Source of the DNA: Campylobacteraceae bacterium
GTDB lineage: Bacteria; Campylobacterota; Campylobacteria; Campylobacterales; Sulfurovaceae
Length of the DNA stretch: 7,485 nucleotides
Assembly: GCA_027022775.1 (NCBI GenBank)
Contig: JALVXO010000236.1
Coordinates: forward strand, 1-7,485
Direction: 5' to 3'
Positions within the stretch are counted from its first letter, which is position 1. Every line of letters begins with the position of its first letter. The translations under genes were made by a program, and so were the position numbers. This document shows positions 1 through 6,964 of the stretch, piece by piece. Below the pieces are notes generated by a model. The model saw only the letters and a list, made by a program, of their open reading frames with translations. It ran no database searches and had not been told where the DNA came from.

Positions 1-392
1 AAAAAGGTGATTTTAAAGATGCTATAAAGAATAGAAAACTCTATTTACTTGGCTTAGCAATTGATAGGTATATAAGTAAAAACTTTTATATTACCGGTCA
101 AGCTCTTTGGGCTTATAAAGGTAAAAGCGGAGGTTATACCGAAGGGCTTATGGGAATTGGATTTAAAAAGCAAATTTTTAAAAATTTCTATATAAGAAGC
201 GAAGCACTCCTTGGCGCAGGAGGAGGCGGAGGAGTAAAAACCGGCGGTGGAATGATTGGTTCAGTTGATGCAATGATAGGATATAAATTAAATAAACACC
301 TAACAATTGAAACAGGAGCTGGATATACCAAAGCAAAATCAGAGGGACTCTCTTCTAAAGATTTAATATTTGCTTTGCAAGTTGCTTTTTAA
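1..392 (+). CDS. Outer-membrane beta-barrel protein, C-terminal part (runs off left edge)
   Basis: The reading frame is open from position 3 with no stop, so the ATG at 150 is an internal methionine and the gene begins outside the window; 129 residues are visible. They alternate hydrophobic/aromatic and polar residues in short stretches separated by glycine- and lysine-rich turns (for example LYLLGLAIDRYI, FYITGQALWAYKG, FYIRSEALLGAG, LTIETGAGYTKA). This is the pattern of antiparallel beta-strands in a barrel. The chain ends ALQVAF, and a terminal phenylalanine on a final amphipathic strand is the usual outer-membrane insertion signal recognised by BamA. A GAGGGGG run followed by a second GGG lies in one turn. 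No substrate can be inferred and no specific family is recognised. The beta-barrel assignment is inference from strand pattern and C-terminus. Confidence 0.7.
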   Translation, partial: KGDFKDAIKNRKLYLLGLAIDRYISKNFYITGQALWAYKGKSGGYTEGLMGIGFKKQIFKNFYIRSEALLGAGGGGGVKTGGGMIGSVDAMIGYKLNKHLTIETGAGYTKAKSEGLSSKDLIFALQVAF

Positions 393-417
393 TGCAATTT
401 GCACTTTTGTAAATTCA
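393..417 (+). terminator. Hairpin directly after the barrel gene, possible terminator
   Basis: TGCAATTTGCA (393-403) can pair with TGTAAATTCA (408-417), leaving a four-base CTTT loop, one bulged C (395) and one G-U pair. The stem starts at the base after the stop codon. The following bases are T-rich (AAGTTAATTTTAA) but not a clean T run, so this is either a weak intrinsic terminator or a 3'-end stabilising hairpin. Confidence 0.35.
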
Positions 418-460
418 AAGTTAATTTTAAGTATCACCGGTTTTAAACTCAGTAAAATAG

Positions 461-475
461 CTTTTAAAGTATAAT
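461..475 (+). promoter_or_regulatory. Candidate promoter for the deacetylase-dgt pair
   Basis: A perfect TATAAT hexamer lies at 470-475, preceded by the A/T stretch CTTTTAAAG. No convincing TTGACA-like -35 box is present at the normal distance, which is common for sigma-70 promoters of Campylobacterota. It lies 26 bases before the ATG at 502. The start has only a weak purine stretch (AAAG, 491-494) as a ribosome site. Confidence 0.45.
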
Positions 476-501
476 AAACACAAAATATTTAAAGATTAAT
501 T

Positions 502-1437
502 ATGCGGTTTTTATGGTTTTTCTTTTTTATATTTCCAGTTTTTGCAAACAGTATAAAATATTATACACCCATAAAAAGCTGTGTCAAATTTAACGGCAAT
601 GAGTATCTAGCAATTAGAAGTTTTCTTTTAAATAAGCGCCATGCTCTTTTAATTGCAGACACTCATAAACTTAAAACAGGAGTTGTATGGTACAGCGATG
701 CAACTTTTACACATTGCAGCAACACTGTTTTAAACAGCCCCTATTTAAAACTTTTAAAATTTATAAAAAATCAGCCGCCAAAACTGCAAAACAGCGGTAT
801 TACTTCTATCGCAAAAGGATATACTCTTACAACCGACCTTTGCCCATCAAACAAAAAAGGGTTTGAAGAGAGACTCTATATAGCTTTAATGAAACATTTT
901 AAAAAACCGGTTCCTGTTACTCTGTTTATTACTAAAAGATGGATAATAAAACATAAAAACTCTTTTGACAAATTAAAAAAGTGGGACAAAGAAGGATTGT
1001 TAAAAATCAGTTGGGGAAACCATACTGCAAAACATCTTTTTTTCTCACATAGAGATTTAGAGCACAATTTTGTTTTATCTGATAAAGAGAATTTAACAAA
1101 AGATATATTAGATTTAGAAATTTATCTTTTAAAAAACGGTATAGTACCCTCTTTATTTTTTAGATTTCCGGGGCTGGTCAGCAGCAAAAAAAAGGTGCTG
1201 GAGGTTTCCAATTTGGGTTTAATAGTCATTGGCACAAACTGCTGGCTTGCCAAAAACCAGCATCTTAAAAACGGTTCTATAGTTTTACTGCACGGCAACA
1301 AAAATGAACCAAAAGGAGTGAATATTTTTTTAAAAATCTTAAACAGATGGAACCTGCCGCAGCCAATTGAATTAAATAAAGGGTTGATAAATGATTATAG
1401 ATTACAGCAAAAAACTAACAACACACCGCGAATATAA
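502..1437 (+). CDS. Exported polysaccharide deacetylase-like (NodB-fold) protein
   Basis: A 311-residue protein with a Sec signal peptide: a hydrophobic phenylalanine-rich stretch at residues 3-14 and a likely cut after VFA (residue 15), so it probably acts in the periplasm. Residues about 105-270 show the NodB order of motifs. Motif 1 is TTDLCPS (110-116, Asp112 as candidate base). Motif 2 is NHTAKH (His174 and His178, the H-[ST]-x-x-H metal site). Motif 3 is RFPG (Arg221), and the final motif is LLHGN (His264). Family members remove N- or O-acetyl groups from polysaccharides such as peptidoglycan. Motif 1 differs from the usual TFDDGP: the second, metal-binding Asp is replaced by Leu113 and a Cys follows, so activity or metal use may differ. 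The N-terminal 90 residues match no domain I know. The last 15 codons overlap dgt in another frame, so the two genes are probably co-transcribed. The fold assignment is fairly secure; the substrate is unknown. Confidence 0.78.
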   Translation: MRFLWFFFFIFPVFANSIKYYTPIKSCVKFNGNEYLAIRSFLLNKRHALLIADTHKLKTGVVWYSDATFTHCSNTVLNSPYLKLLKFIKNQPPKLQNSGITSIAKGYTLTTDLCPSNKKGFEERLYIALMKHFKKPVPVTLFITKRWIIKHKNSFDKLKKWDKEGLLKISWGNHTAKHLFFSHRDLEHNFVLSDKENLTKDILDLEIYLLKNGIVPSLFFRFPGLVSSKKKVLEVSNLGLIVIGTNCWLAKNQHLKNGSIVLLHGNKNEPKGVNIFLKILNRWNLPQPIELNKGLINDYRLQQKTNNTPRI

Positions 1438-2827
1438 AGAGATAAAAAATATCGATGTATCGATTGAAAGCGACAGGGGCAGGATAATTTCGTCTGCAGC
1501 TTTTAGAAGATTGCAAAAAAGAACCCAGGTATTTGCACTAGAGTTGAATGCCTCTATCAGAAGCCGCCTTACCCACTCATTAGAAGTAGCGCAAATTGCC
1601 CGTTACATCTCTAAAACCATTTTAAAAAATTTATCCGAAGAAGAAAAAAAACGGTTTAAATTAACAAATTTAGAAAATGCTTTTATCTCTGTAGCAGAAA
1701 TGGCAAGCCTTTTGCACGATATTGGGAACCCGCCGTTTGGGCATTTTGGAGAGCAGACAATAAACAGATGGATAGAAACAGATGCAGTGCCGATATTTGA
1801 AAAACTAAAAGTTAAAAACCAGGAAGATGAAAATTTAAAACAGATTTTAATAAAAGATTTAAAAAATTTTGACGGAAATGCCCAGACTGTAAGGGTAATT
1901 ACTAAACTTCAAAAATTAAACCTCTCTTATTCTCAAATTTTATCGGTTGTTAAGTATGGGCGCGGAGCTTATGAAAGTTACAGCGGCGATTTAAATTACA
2001 TAAACAAAAAGCCAGGATTTTATTTTAGCGAAAAAAAACTGGCTGATAAAATTCAAAAGAGCTTAAATGTTAAAAAGCATCACCGTTTTTTTATGGTATA
2101 TATTATGGAAGCAGCCGATGATATATCTTACTTAACTGCCGATTTGGAAGATGCTATAGAGAAAAACATTTTTAACCTTGATTCGCTTTATGAAACTGTA
2201 AAAAAAGAGTGCCTAAAAGAGAGAAGCAGTTATCTTATAGAACTGTTTGAAAAACACTATTTCGAAGCTAAAAAAGAGGAGAAACCTTACAGGAAAAATC
2301 TCTTTTTTGCCCTCTTTAGAGCGCAGCTGGCCGGGGATTTAGTCAAACATGTTGCCAAAGTTTACACAGATAACCACAAAGAGATATTTAACGGCTCTTT
2401 TAACTATCCGCTTTTAGAGTTTGATAAAAACTCAAAATATTATAAAGCGGTAAAAATTCTTCAAAGAATATCTGCAGAATATATTTATCAAAATAGTGAA
2501 GTACAACAAAGAGAGATACAGGGGTTTACAATTGTAAATGAACTTTTTAATATATATAAACCGCTTATAGAGTTAAATTATAACGATTTCGAAAAAATTT
2601 TATCCGGAAATAAAATCGGCTGTTTTATTTCAATGCGTCTTATTAAAAGGGTTTCCAAAAAACAGATATCTGCCTATAAGGACTCTATAAAAAATTTAGA
2701 TAAAAGCGGGAGCAAATTTGAGATGCTGGAGAGATACTACCGTATAAGGCTGCTTATAGATTACATCAGCGGCATGACAGACGATTACGCCCTTTATGAA
2801 TACCAAACCCTGCTGGCATTAAAATAA
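1391..2827 (+). CDS. dgt: Deoxyguanosinetriphosphate triphosphohydrolase (dGTPase, type 1)
   Basis: A 478-residue HD-superfamily enzyme, close in length to E. coli Dgt (505). It hydrolyses dGTP to deoxyguanosine and inorganic triphosphate in the cytoplasm, controlling the dNTP pool. The N-terminus (DYSKKLTTHREY, then ESDRGRIISSAAFRRLQKRTQVF) resembles the start of E. coli Dgt and supports the ATG at 1391. Metal ligands are visible as His62 (RLTHSLEV), His109-Asp110 (LLHDIGNPPFGHFGE) and Asp243 or Asp244 (EAADDISYLTADLEDA). His118 and Glu121 have the same spacing from the HD pair as the catalytic His126 and Glu129 of E. coli. The C-terminus SGMTDDYALYEYQTLLA is also typical of type 1. The gene starts inside the end of the deacetylase gene (47-base overlap, a different frame), with AAAGGG (1378-1383) as ribosome site, so translation may be coupled. 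Some bacterial dGTPases restrict phages by nucleotide depletion; nothing here shows that this one does. Confidence 0.93.
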   Translation: MIIDYSKKLTTHREYKEIKNIDVSIESDRGRIISSAAFRRLQKRTQVFALELNASIRSRLTHSLEVAQIARYISKTILKNLSEEEKKRFKLTNLENAFISVAEMASLLHDIGNPPFGHFGEQTINRWIETDAVPIFEKLKVKNQEDENLKQILIKDLKNFDGNAQTVRVITKLQKLNLSYSQILSVVKYGRGAYESYSGDLNYINKKPGFYFSEKKLADKIQKSLNVKKHHRFFMVYIMEAADDISYLTADLEDAIEKNIFNLDSLYETVKKECLKERSSYLIELFEKHYFEAKKEEKPYRKNLFFALFRAQLAGDLVKHVAKVYTDNHKEIFNGSFNYPLLEFDKNSKYYKAVKILQRISAEYIYQNSEVQQREIQGFTIVNELFNIYKPLIELNYNDFEKILSGNKIGCFISMRLIKRVSKKQISAYKDSIKNLDKSGSKFEMLERYYRIRLLIDYISGMTDDYALYEYQTLLALK

Positions 2828-2866
2828 TACCTTTTCTTCTTTGCCGTTTTTAATAGTAAAATTTCA

Positions 2867-4432
2867 TCAGGCAGACAAGAGCTGCGGGCGGTTTAACTCT
2901 ATTACTTTATTATAATAAGCTTTTGCTTTTTTTGCTTCGCCAAGCGATTCATAAAGCCCTGCAAGGTTATTATAAAGGCTAACCAGTTTCTCTAAAGAAA
3001 CCCTGTCTTTTGACTTTTTTAAATTTGGCAAAATCTGTTTATATCTGTCAACAAACGGTTCCCACGCCGCATACATAAAGAATCTCTCAACATAATAATC
3101 AAGCCACTCAAAATGCACCAGCGGCTCTTGATTGATTATATTCAGATAGTGCCATGCCTCTTCTATAACCTCATCAATCAATTCCGGGGTGTTTTTAATC
3201 AGCTCCTGGTCTAAAGATTGCAAAATATTTTCATAATAACTGAACATAAAGGCGTTGTACTCTATTCCTTCCAAATCGTTTTCTCTCTCTCTTAAATACT
3301 TTTTTATTACCGTATCAAGAGTGTATTTTCCTTCATCAATCTCTTTTACAAAATCGTAATAGAGCACTCTTTTTATCATCTCTTTATCGATATTTAAACC
3401 AAACTGAAAAGAGATAATTTTAAAGATATCTTTCCTAAAAAATCTAGCATGCGAAAGAATTTTTAAAATTTTTAAAGTTGTTTCATCTATCCGTTTTAAA
3501 AACGCTTCCATAATTTCATTTTTTGTTGTCGGCAGGGTATAACTGCTGCTGTTTTGATATGCAGTTTTTGCCAAAGAGAGCCAAAATGGAATTTTTTCGC
3601 TGCTTACAACAACCGCTTTTTTTAACTCTTCGTTTTTTATTCCGTTTAAGGTTAAATAGCGCAGAGCATCTTTTTCTCCAAACGGTCCCATCTCATAACT
3701 TTTTACCATATCTTTCCAAGCGCTGTTGCACTTTTTCCAGTTTAATTGGCTGCTGCTTGTAATTAAAAACAGAGCATCTTTGCTGACACTTGTTATTAAC
3801 TCTCTAATCCAAGCATCATTCGTACAGGGGGTAGAGCCGCTTCTCTCTTGCAGTATATCGCACCCTTTTAAAATTATTACACAATCTTTATAACCGCTGT
3901 TTTTTATAAATTCTCTTAAATCGTTGGCAAAAAATCTGTATAACCTGCTTTCTATTTCGCTGCTTTCGAGCTTTTGCAGCTCTTCTATCTCTTGAGCTAT
4001 CTTTTCACCCAGCAAGCCGCGCGCAATTTCAACTTTTGGCTTACCGTTTTTATCCAATTTAACAAGCTTTTTTATTTCGCTAAAATATGGCAAATCCGCA
4101 GCATACATTATAGGGCTGTGCTCATACCGCCCGCGCCATATCATAGCATACGCTTTCCAAAGCGACATAAAATTAAAATCGTATCTGGCTTCAAGTTTTT
4201 TTGCCAAATGCATTATGGCTTTGTGGGGTTTGTGCAATATTCTGTCTTCAAAATTAAGTTCTGCAAATGCTATATTTTTTGAACCGTCAAGATATTTTGT
4301 TTTAATATAATCGACAAAACGGCTTTTGCCCATTCCGGCGCTGCCGTAAATATTTAGTACTCTATAAACAGGGCGCTCTCCCAGCAATTCTCTAAACATA
4401 CCTTCTGCCACTCTTCTGTCGATATACGGCAC
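2867..4432 (-). CDS. STAND-type P-loop NTPase with C-terminal TPR, catalytic motifs altered
   Basis: A 521-residue cytoplasmic protein with no signal peptide or membrane segment. Walker A is clear: GSAGMGKS at residues 30-37. The rest follows the layout of bacterial STAND regulators with an hhhFDtyE Walker B. VIILKGCD (185-192) fills that slot, so the Walker B Asp is Lys189 and only Asp192 remains acidic. The sensor strand, usually ending GR or SR, is LFLITSSSQ (221-229). The 'GxPL' motif that follows the NTPase core is IPFWL (281-285). A winged-helix-like region (about 310-380) and a helical region follow, and one good TPR unit occupies 485-515. STAND proteins usually bind a nucleotide, oligomerise on sensing a ligand and switch on an effector; no effector domain is fused here. 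Start: GTG at 4432, five bases after a perfect AAGGAGG (4438-4444). It is convergent with dgt and divergent from comM. The function is unknown, and the loss of key residues is inferred from motif alignment by eye. Confidence 0.75.
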   Translation of the reverse strand: MPYIDRRVAEGMFRELLGERPVYRVLNIYGSAGMGKSRFVDYIKTKYLDGSKNIAFAELNFEDRILHKPHKAIMHLAKKLEARYDFNFMSLWKAYAMIWRGRYEHSPIMYAADLPYFSEIKKLVKLDKNGKPKVEIARGLLGEKIAQEIEELQKLESSEIESRLYRFFANDLREFIKNSGYKDCVIILKGCDILQERSGSTPCTNDAWIRELITSVSKDALFLITSSSQLNWKKCNSAWKDMVKSYEMGPFGEKDALRYLTLNGIKNEELKKAVVVSSEKIPFWLSLAKTAYQNSSSYTLPTTKNEIMEAFLKRIDETTLKILKILSHARFFRKDIFKIISFQFGLNIDKEMIKRVLYYDFVKEIDEGKYTLDTVIKKYLRERENDLEGIEYNAFMFSYYENILQSLDQELIKNTPELIDEVIEEAWHYLNIINQEPLVHFEWLDYYVERFFMYAAWEPFVDRYKQILPNLKKSKDRVSLEKLVSLYNNLAGLYESLGEAKKAKAYYNKVIELNRPQLLSA

Positions 4433-4437
4433 GGCGC

Positions 4438-4515
4438 CCTCCTTTTTGAAATTTACCCCAGTTTATAAAATTCAATATTTGATAATATTATAACTTAAAA
4501 ATACTAAAAAGTAAA
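4438..4515 (-). promoter_or_regulatory. Promoter and ribosome site of the STAND gene (divergent intergenic region)
   Basis: On the minus strand a perfect TATAAT (4492-4487) is preceded at 17 bases by TTTACT (4515-4510), four of six matches to the -35 consensus. AAGGAGG (4444-4438) lies five bases before the GTG start, the strongest ribosome site in the window. ATAATATTAT (4482-4491), a 10-base palindrome, overlaps the -10 box, and AATATT repeats at 4474-4479 and 4484-4489 flank a TGAT. This could be an operator, but the region is so AT-rich that chance is a fair explanation. On the plus strand, GGGTAAAAT (4553-4560) just before comM may contribute to its promoter; no -35 box is convincing there. 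Confidence 0.5.
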
Positions 4516-4566
4516 TAATTTGGCATATTTTTGCTTTATATGCGTCAAACGGGGTAAAATAGTGAT

Positions 4567-6111
4567 ATGGAAAGTTTAGAAAATGAAATTGTTGTAAACT
4601 CTTTAAAGTGCGCATCGATAGAAGGAACCCAGGCAAAACCGGTAGAGGTGGAAGGAAGTTTAACAAAAGGGCTGCCGGCTTTTAGCGTTGTCGGGCTTGC
4701 CAGCAGCGATATCCAAGAGGCTAAAGAGCGGGCAAAAAGCGCGCTTATTGCAAGCGGCTTTGAACTTCCGCCGCTAAAAATCACTATAAATTTAAGCCCA
4801 AGCGATATTAAAAAAAGCGGCACCCATTTTGATTTAAGCATTGCCATTTTAGTCGCATTAGGCGGCTTTAAAATAAAACACAAAAATATTTATGTATTTG
4901 GCGAACTTGGGCTGGACGGAAAAGTAAAAAGCAGCTCTTTGCTCTTTCCGCTGATACTCTCTTTAAAAGAACAAGGATTAATAAAATATGCTATAGTTCC
5001 AAAAGAAGCGCTTAAATCGCTAAAGTTTATTAAAAATGTCACATTTTTCGGAGTAGAGAGCCTAGCAGAAGCAATAGAACTTTTAAAATCAGAAACACTC
5101 CCTGCCGTTGAAGAAGAAAACTTAAATTACAGCACCAAAAAGATAGATATAAAAGGAAAAGCTTATTACTATTTAGAAGAGTACAAAGAGGATTTTTCGC
5201 AAATAAAAGGGCAGGAGCTGGCAGTCAGAGCCGCTTTGATAAGCGCAGCCGGAATGCATAATATGCTTTTAAACGGCAACCCCGGTTCTGGCAAAAGCAT
5301 GATTGCAAAAAGATTAAGATACATTTTGCCGCCTCTTTGCGAAGAAGAGATTTTAGCAATTGCAAGGCATCAGTTTTTAGCAGGCATAGAGCCCGATTTT
5401 AAACCGTTGCGCCCTTTTAGAAGCCCGCACCATACCGCAACAAGCGCTGCTATTTTTGGCGGCGGCTCCCATAGTGCAAAAATCGGAGAAGTGGCATTGG
5501 CAAGCGGCGGAATACTCTTTTTTGATGAACTGCCCCATTTTCAGTCTAAAACTTTGGAAGCTTTAAGAGAACCTATGCAAGATAAAATAGTCAATATTGC
5601 AAGGGTAAATTCCAAGGTAAGCTACAGTGCCGATTTTCTGTTTATAGGCGCAATGAACCCCTGCCCGTGCGGTAATATGCTCTCTAAAACAAAAGAGTGC
5701 AGATGCACCGATTTGGAGCTTAAGCGGTATCAAAACCGCCTCTCCGACCCGTTTTTGGACAGAATAGAACTTTTTGTTACAATGCAAGAGGTGGATTTTA
5801 ATGCTCCTGCAAGCACCAATTCCAAAACTATGCACAGCCAGGTTATAGAAGCGTTTAAAGCCCAAAAAAATCGCGATCAGATACGCTTAAACGGCAAACT
5901 TTTAGAAGATGAGATAGAAACCTACTGCATTTTAAACAAAGAAGCCAAAGAGCTGCTGGAGCAGGCAATAGTGCGTTTTGGGCTCTCTTATAGAGCAATT
6001 GCAAACATTAAAAAAGTAGCAAGAACTGTTGCAGATTTAAACCAAAACGAAATAATCGGTAAAAAAGAGCTGCTCGAAGCTTTAAGTTACAGAAAAAGAA
6101 CTGCCATATAA
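4567..6111 (+). CDS. comM: ComM/YifB family Mg-chelatase-like AAA+ ATPase
   Basis: A 514-residue protein of normal family length. Residues 1-175 are the Lon-protease-fold domain (EVEGSLTKGLPAFSVVGLAS, then NLSPSDIKKSGTHFDLSIA). Residues 210-400 are the Mg-chelatase AAA+ core: Walker A GNPGSGKS (237-244), RSPHHT (285-290), Walker B ILFFDE (316-321), sensor GAMNPCPCGN (361-370) and the RLSDPFLDRIEL segment (391-402). The Mg-chelatase C-terminal domain follows (SYRAIANIKKVARTVADL). Cys366, Cys368, Cys378 and Cys380 form the four-cysteine cluster typical of the family, probably a zinc site. In Vibrio cholerae ComM is a hexameric helicase that extends branch migration during natural transformation; the same role here is inference. 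All motifs look intact. The gene has a weak ribosome site and stands alone: divergent from the STAND gene, convergent with the rhodanese gene. Confidence 0.93.
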   Translation: MESLENEIVVNSLKCASIEGTQAKPVEVEGSLTKGLPAFSVVGLASSDIQEAKERAKSALIASGFELPPLKITINLSPSDIKKSGTHFDLSIAILVALGGFKIKHKNIYVFGELGLDGKVKSSSLLFPLILSLKEQGLIKYAIVPKEALKSLKFIKNVTFFGVESLAEAIELLKSETLPAVEEENLNYSTKKIDIKGKAYYYLEEYKEDFSQIKGQELAVRAALISAAGMHNMLLNGNPGSGKSMIAKRLRYILPPLCEEEILAIARHQFLAGIEPDFKPLRPFRSPHHTATSAAIFGGGSHSAKIGEVALASGGILFFDELPHFQSKTLEALREPMQDKIVNIARVNSKVSYSADFLFIGAMNPCPCGNMLSKTKECRCTDLELKRYQNRLSDPFLDRIELFVTMQEVDFNAPASTNSKTMHSQVIEAFKAQKNRDQIRLNGKLLEDEIETYCILNKEAKELLEQAIVRFGLSYRAIANIKKVARTVADLNQNEIIGKKELLEALSYRKRTAI

Positions 6112-6126
6112 TTTTACATTTTATGG

Positions 6127-6180
6127 AGTTAAATCCTTAACTTAATGGCATTGAATGTGCCCATGGTCAAGGCACAGCCA
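6127..6180. terminator. Two hairpins between convergent comM and rhodanese genes
   Basis: AGTTAA-atcc-TTAACT (6127-6142) is a six-base stem with a four-base loop. TGTGCC (6156-6161) pairs with GGCACA (6171-6176) around a nine-base loop, extended by TGGC (6146-6149) with GCCA (6177-6180) across an internal bulge. They fill the 83-base gap between two facing genes, where a bidirectional terminator is expected. Neither is followed by a clear T run on either strand, so the terminator role is uncertain. Confidence 0.3.
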
Positions 6181-6194
6181 CAAAGTGTAATTTA

Positions 6195-6839
6195 TTACTT
6201 TACTTCATTTGCCTTATGGACGACCGTAGTCAATCCTAGCAGTTTCCACCCTTGCATTCCGCTTCGGTAATAGTAAATTTTGTTTTTAGGATACCCCTCT
6301 TTAATTATTCCCCGTATAAATGCCGGAGATTGTCCGCACCACAATCCATTGCAAAAGGCTAATATCTCTTTTGCATTAGAAAAATCATATTTTCCTTCAG
6401 CAGTAATTTTGGCGCCTAGTGCTTTAAACAATTCATCTTTAATTTTTTGAGATTTTGTTTTAACTACTGTAAAAGGGATATTTACTGCGCCTGGAATAGT
6501 TTCTGTTCTGTAAAACTCTGGCAGTCTTGCATCTACCAAAATCCCTTTATGGGTCGAAACTTTATTTTTAATAAAATTTATAACCTCCAGCTCTGCAACC
6601 GTTTTTACACCTTTAATCGGAGTTATGGGCTGTATACAAAAAGGAGGGCAGATGCGCGAAGTCTTTACAAAATCATCAGTAAGCCTGTTGGAAGTATCTT
6701 GAATTCGTTTTATTTGTACAATTTGTCCGCTGTCTTTTATATTAACATAAGAAATATTTTTAGTAATTTTTACCAAAACATCTTCTTGTCCATACAGAAA
6801 AAGAGCTGCTGCCAAAATAAAAAAGAGTTTTTTCCTCAT
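6195..6839 (-). CDS. Periplasmic rhodanese-like domain protein
   Basis: A 214-residue protein starting at the ATG at 6839, with AAGGGGG (6851-6845) five bases upstream. The frame stays open further upstream, but that stretch reads through repeats and has no ribosome site. Residues 1-17 (MRKKLFFILAAALFLYG) form a signal peptide, so the product is likely periplasmic. The rhodanese fold covers about 80-205: KGILVDARLPEFYRTETIPGAVNIPF gives the cis-side motif with Asp103, and FCNGLWCGQSPAFI (162-175) is the active-site loop with Cys163 as likely sulfur carrier, followed by YYRSGMQGWKLLGL. The loop from Cys163 to Ser171 is two residues longer than the usual C-x-x-G-x-R-S and contains a second Cys168. 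A further CPPFC (64-68) lies before the domain. Rhodanese-fold proteins carry persulfide sulfur or serve as redox/binding modules; the partner is unknown. It could alternatively be a thiol-disulfide module, given four cysteines in two pairs. Confidence 0.85.
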   Translation of the reverse strand: MRKKLFFILAAALFLYGQEDVLVKITKNISYVNIKDSGQIVQIKRIQDTSNRLTDDFVKTSRICPPFCIQPITPIKGVKTVAELEVINFIKNKVSTHKGILVDARLPEFYRTETIPGAVNIPFTVVKTKSQKIKDELFKALGAKITAEGKYDFSNAKEILAFCNGLWCGQSPAFIRGIIKEGYPKNKIYYYRSGMQGWKLLGLTTVVHKANEVK

Positions 6840-6844
6840 TAAGA

Positions 6845-6864
6845 CCCCCTTCATCAATATTATA
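6845..6864 (-). promoter_or_regulatory. -10 box and ribosome site of the rhodanese gene
   Basis: On the minus strand TATAAT (6864-6859) lies about 20 bases before the start codon, and AAGGGGG (6851-6845) is the ribosome site that fixes the ATG at 6839. Only about seven bases separate the -10 box from the ribosome site, so the leader would be very short. The mobile element ends 11 bases upstream of the -10 box, so any -35 or upstream promoter sequence lies inside its left terminal repeat, where no TTGACA-like box is seen. Confidence 0.45.
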
Positions 6865-6875
6865 TTATCATTAAA

Positions 6876-6929
6876 CCCAAATTTTGCATTAGAAGGTGCA
6901 TCAGATGCGTTGGTGCTTGGCAGCAGCGG
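6876..6929 (+). repeat. Left arm of the element: terminal and subterminal inverted repeat
   Basis: The first 17 bases are the terminal repeat. After a 17-base unrelated spacer, 6910-6929 matches the reverse complement of 7306-7325 at 16 of 20 positions (shared core TTGGCAGCA). The spacer contains GCATC-A-GATGC (6898-6908), and CAGCA-gcgg-TGCTG (6921-6934) forms a small hairpin at the inner edge. Confidence 0.6.
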
Positions 6930-6964
6930 TGCTGAAAAAAACGCAGGCACACCCGGATGATGAG

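Noticed and set aside
150..392. An 80-residue small protein starting at ATG 150
   Set aside because: The frame is open upstream to the window edge and the beta-strand pattern continues, so this is an internal methionine of a longer barrel protein.
2828..2866. Terminator between convergent dgt and the STAND gene
   Set aside because: No stem of useful length could be found in these 39 bases; only short T runs on the plus strand are visible.
1391..4432. A defence system made of dGTPase plus STAND NTPase
   Set aside because: Both families include anti-phage members, but here the genes face each other on opposite strands, dgt matches the housekeeping type-1 enzyme, and no effector, integrase or other defence gene is present.
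4482..4491. ATAATATTAT at 4482-4491 and again at 7472-7481 as a shared operator
   Set aside because: The word is low-complexity A/T in promoter-like DNA, so two occurrences are not informative.
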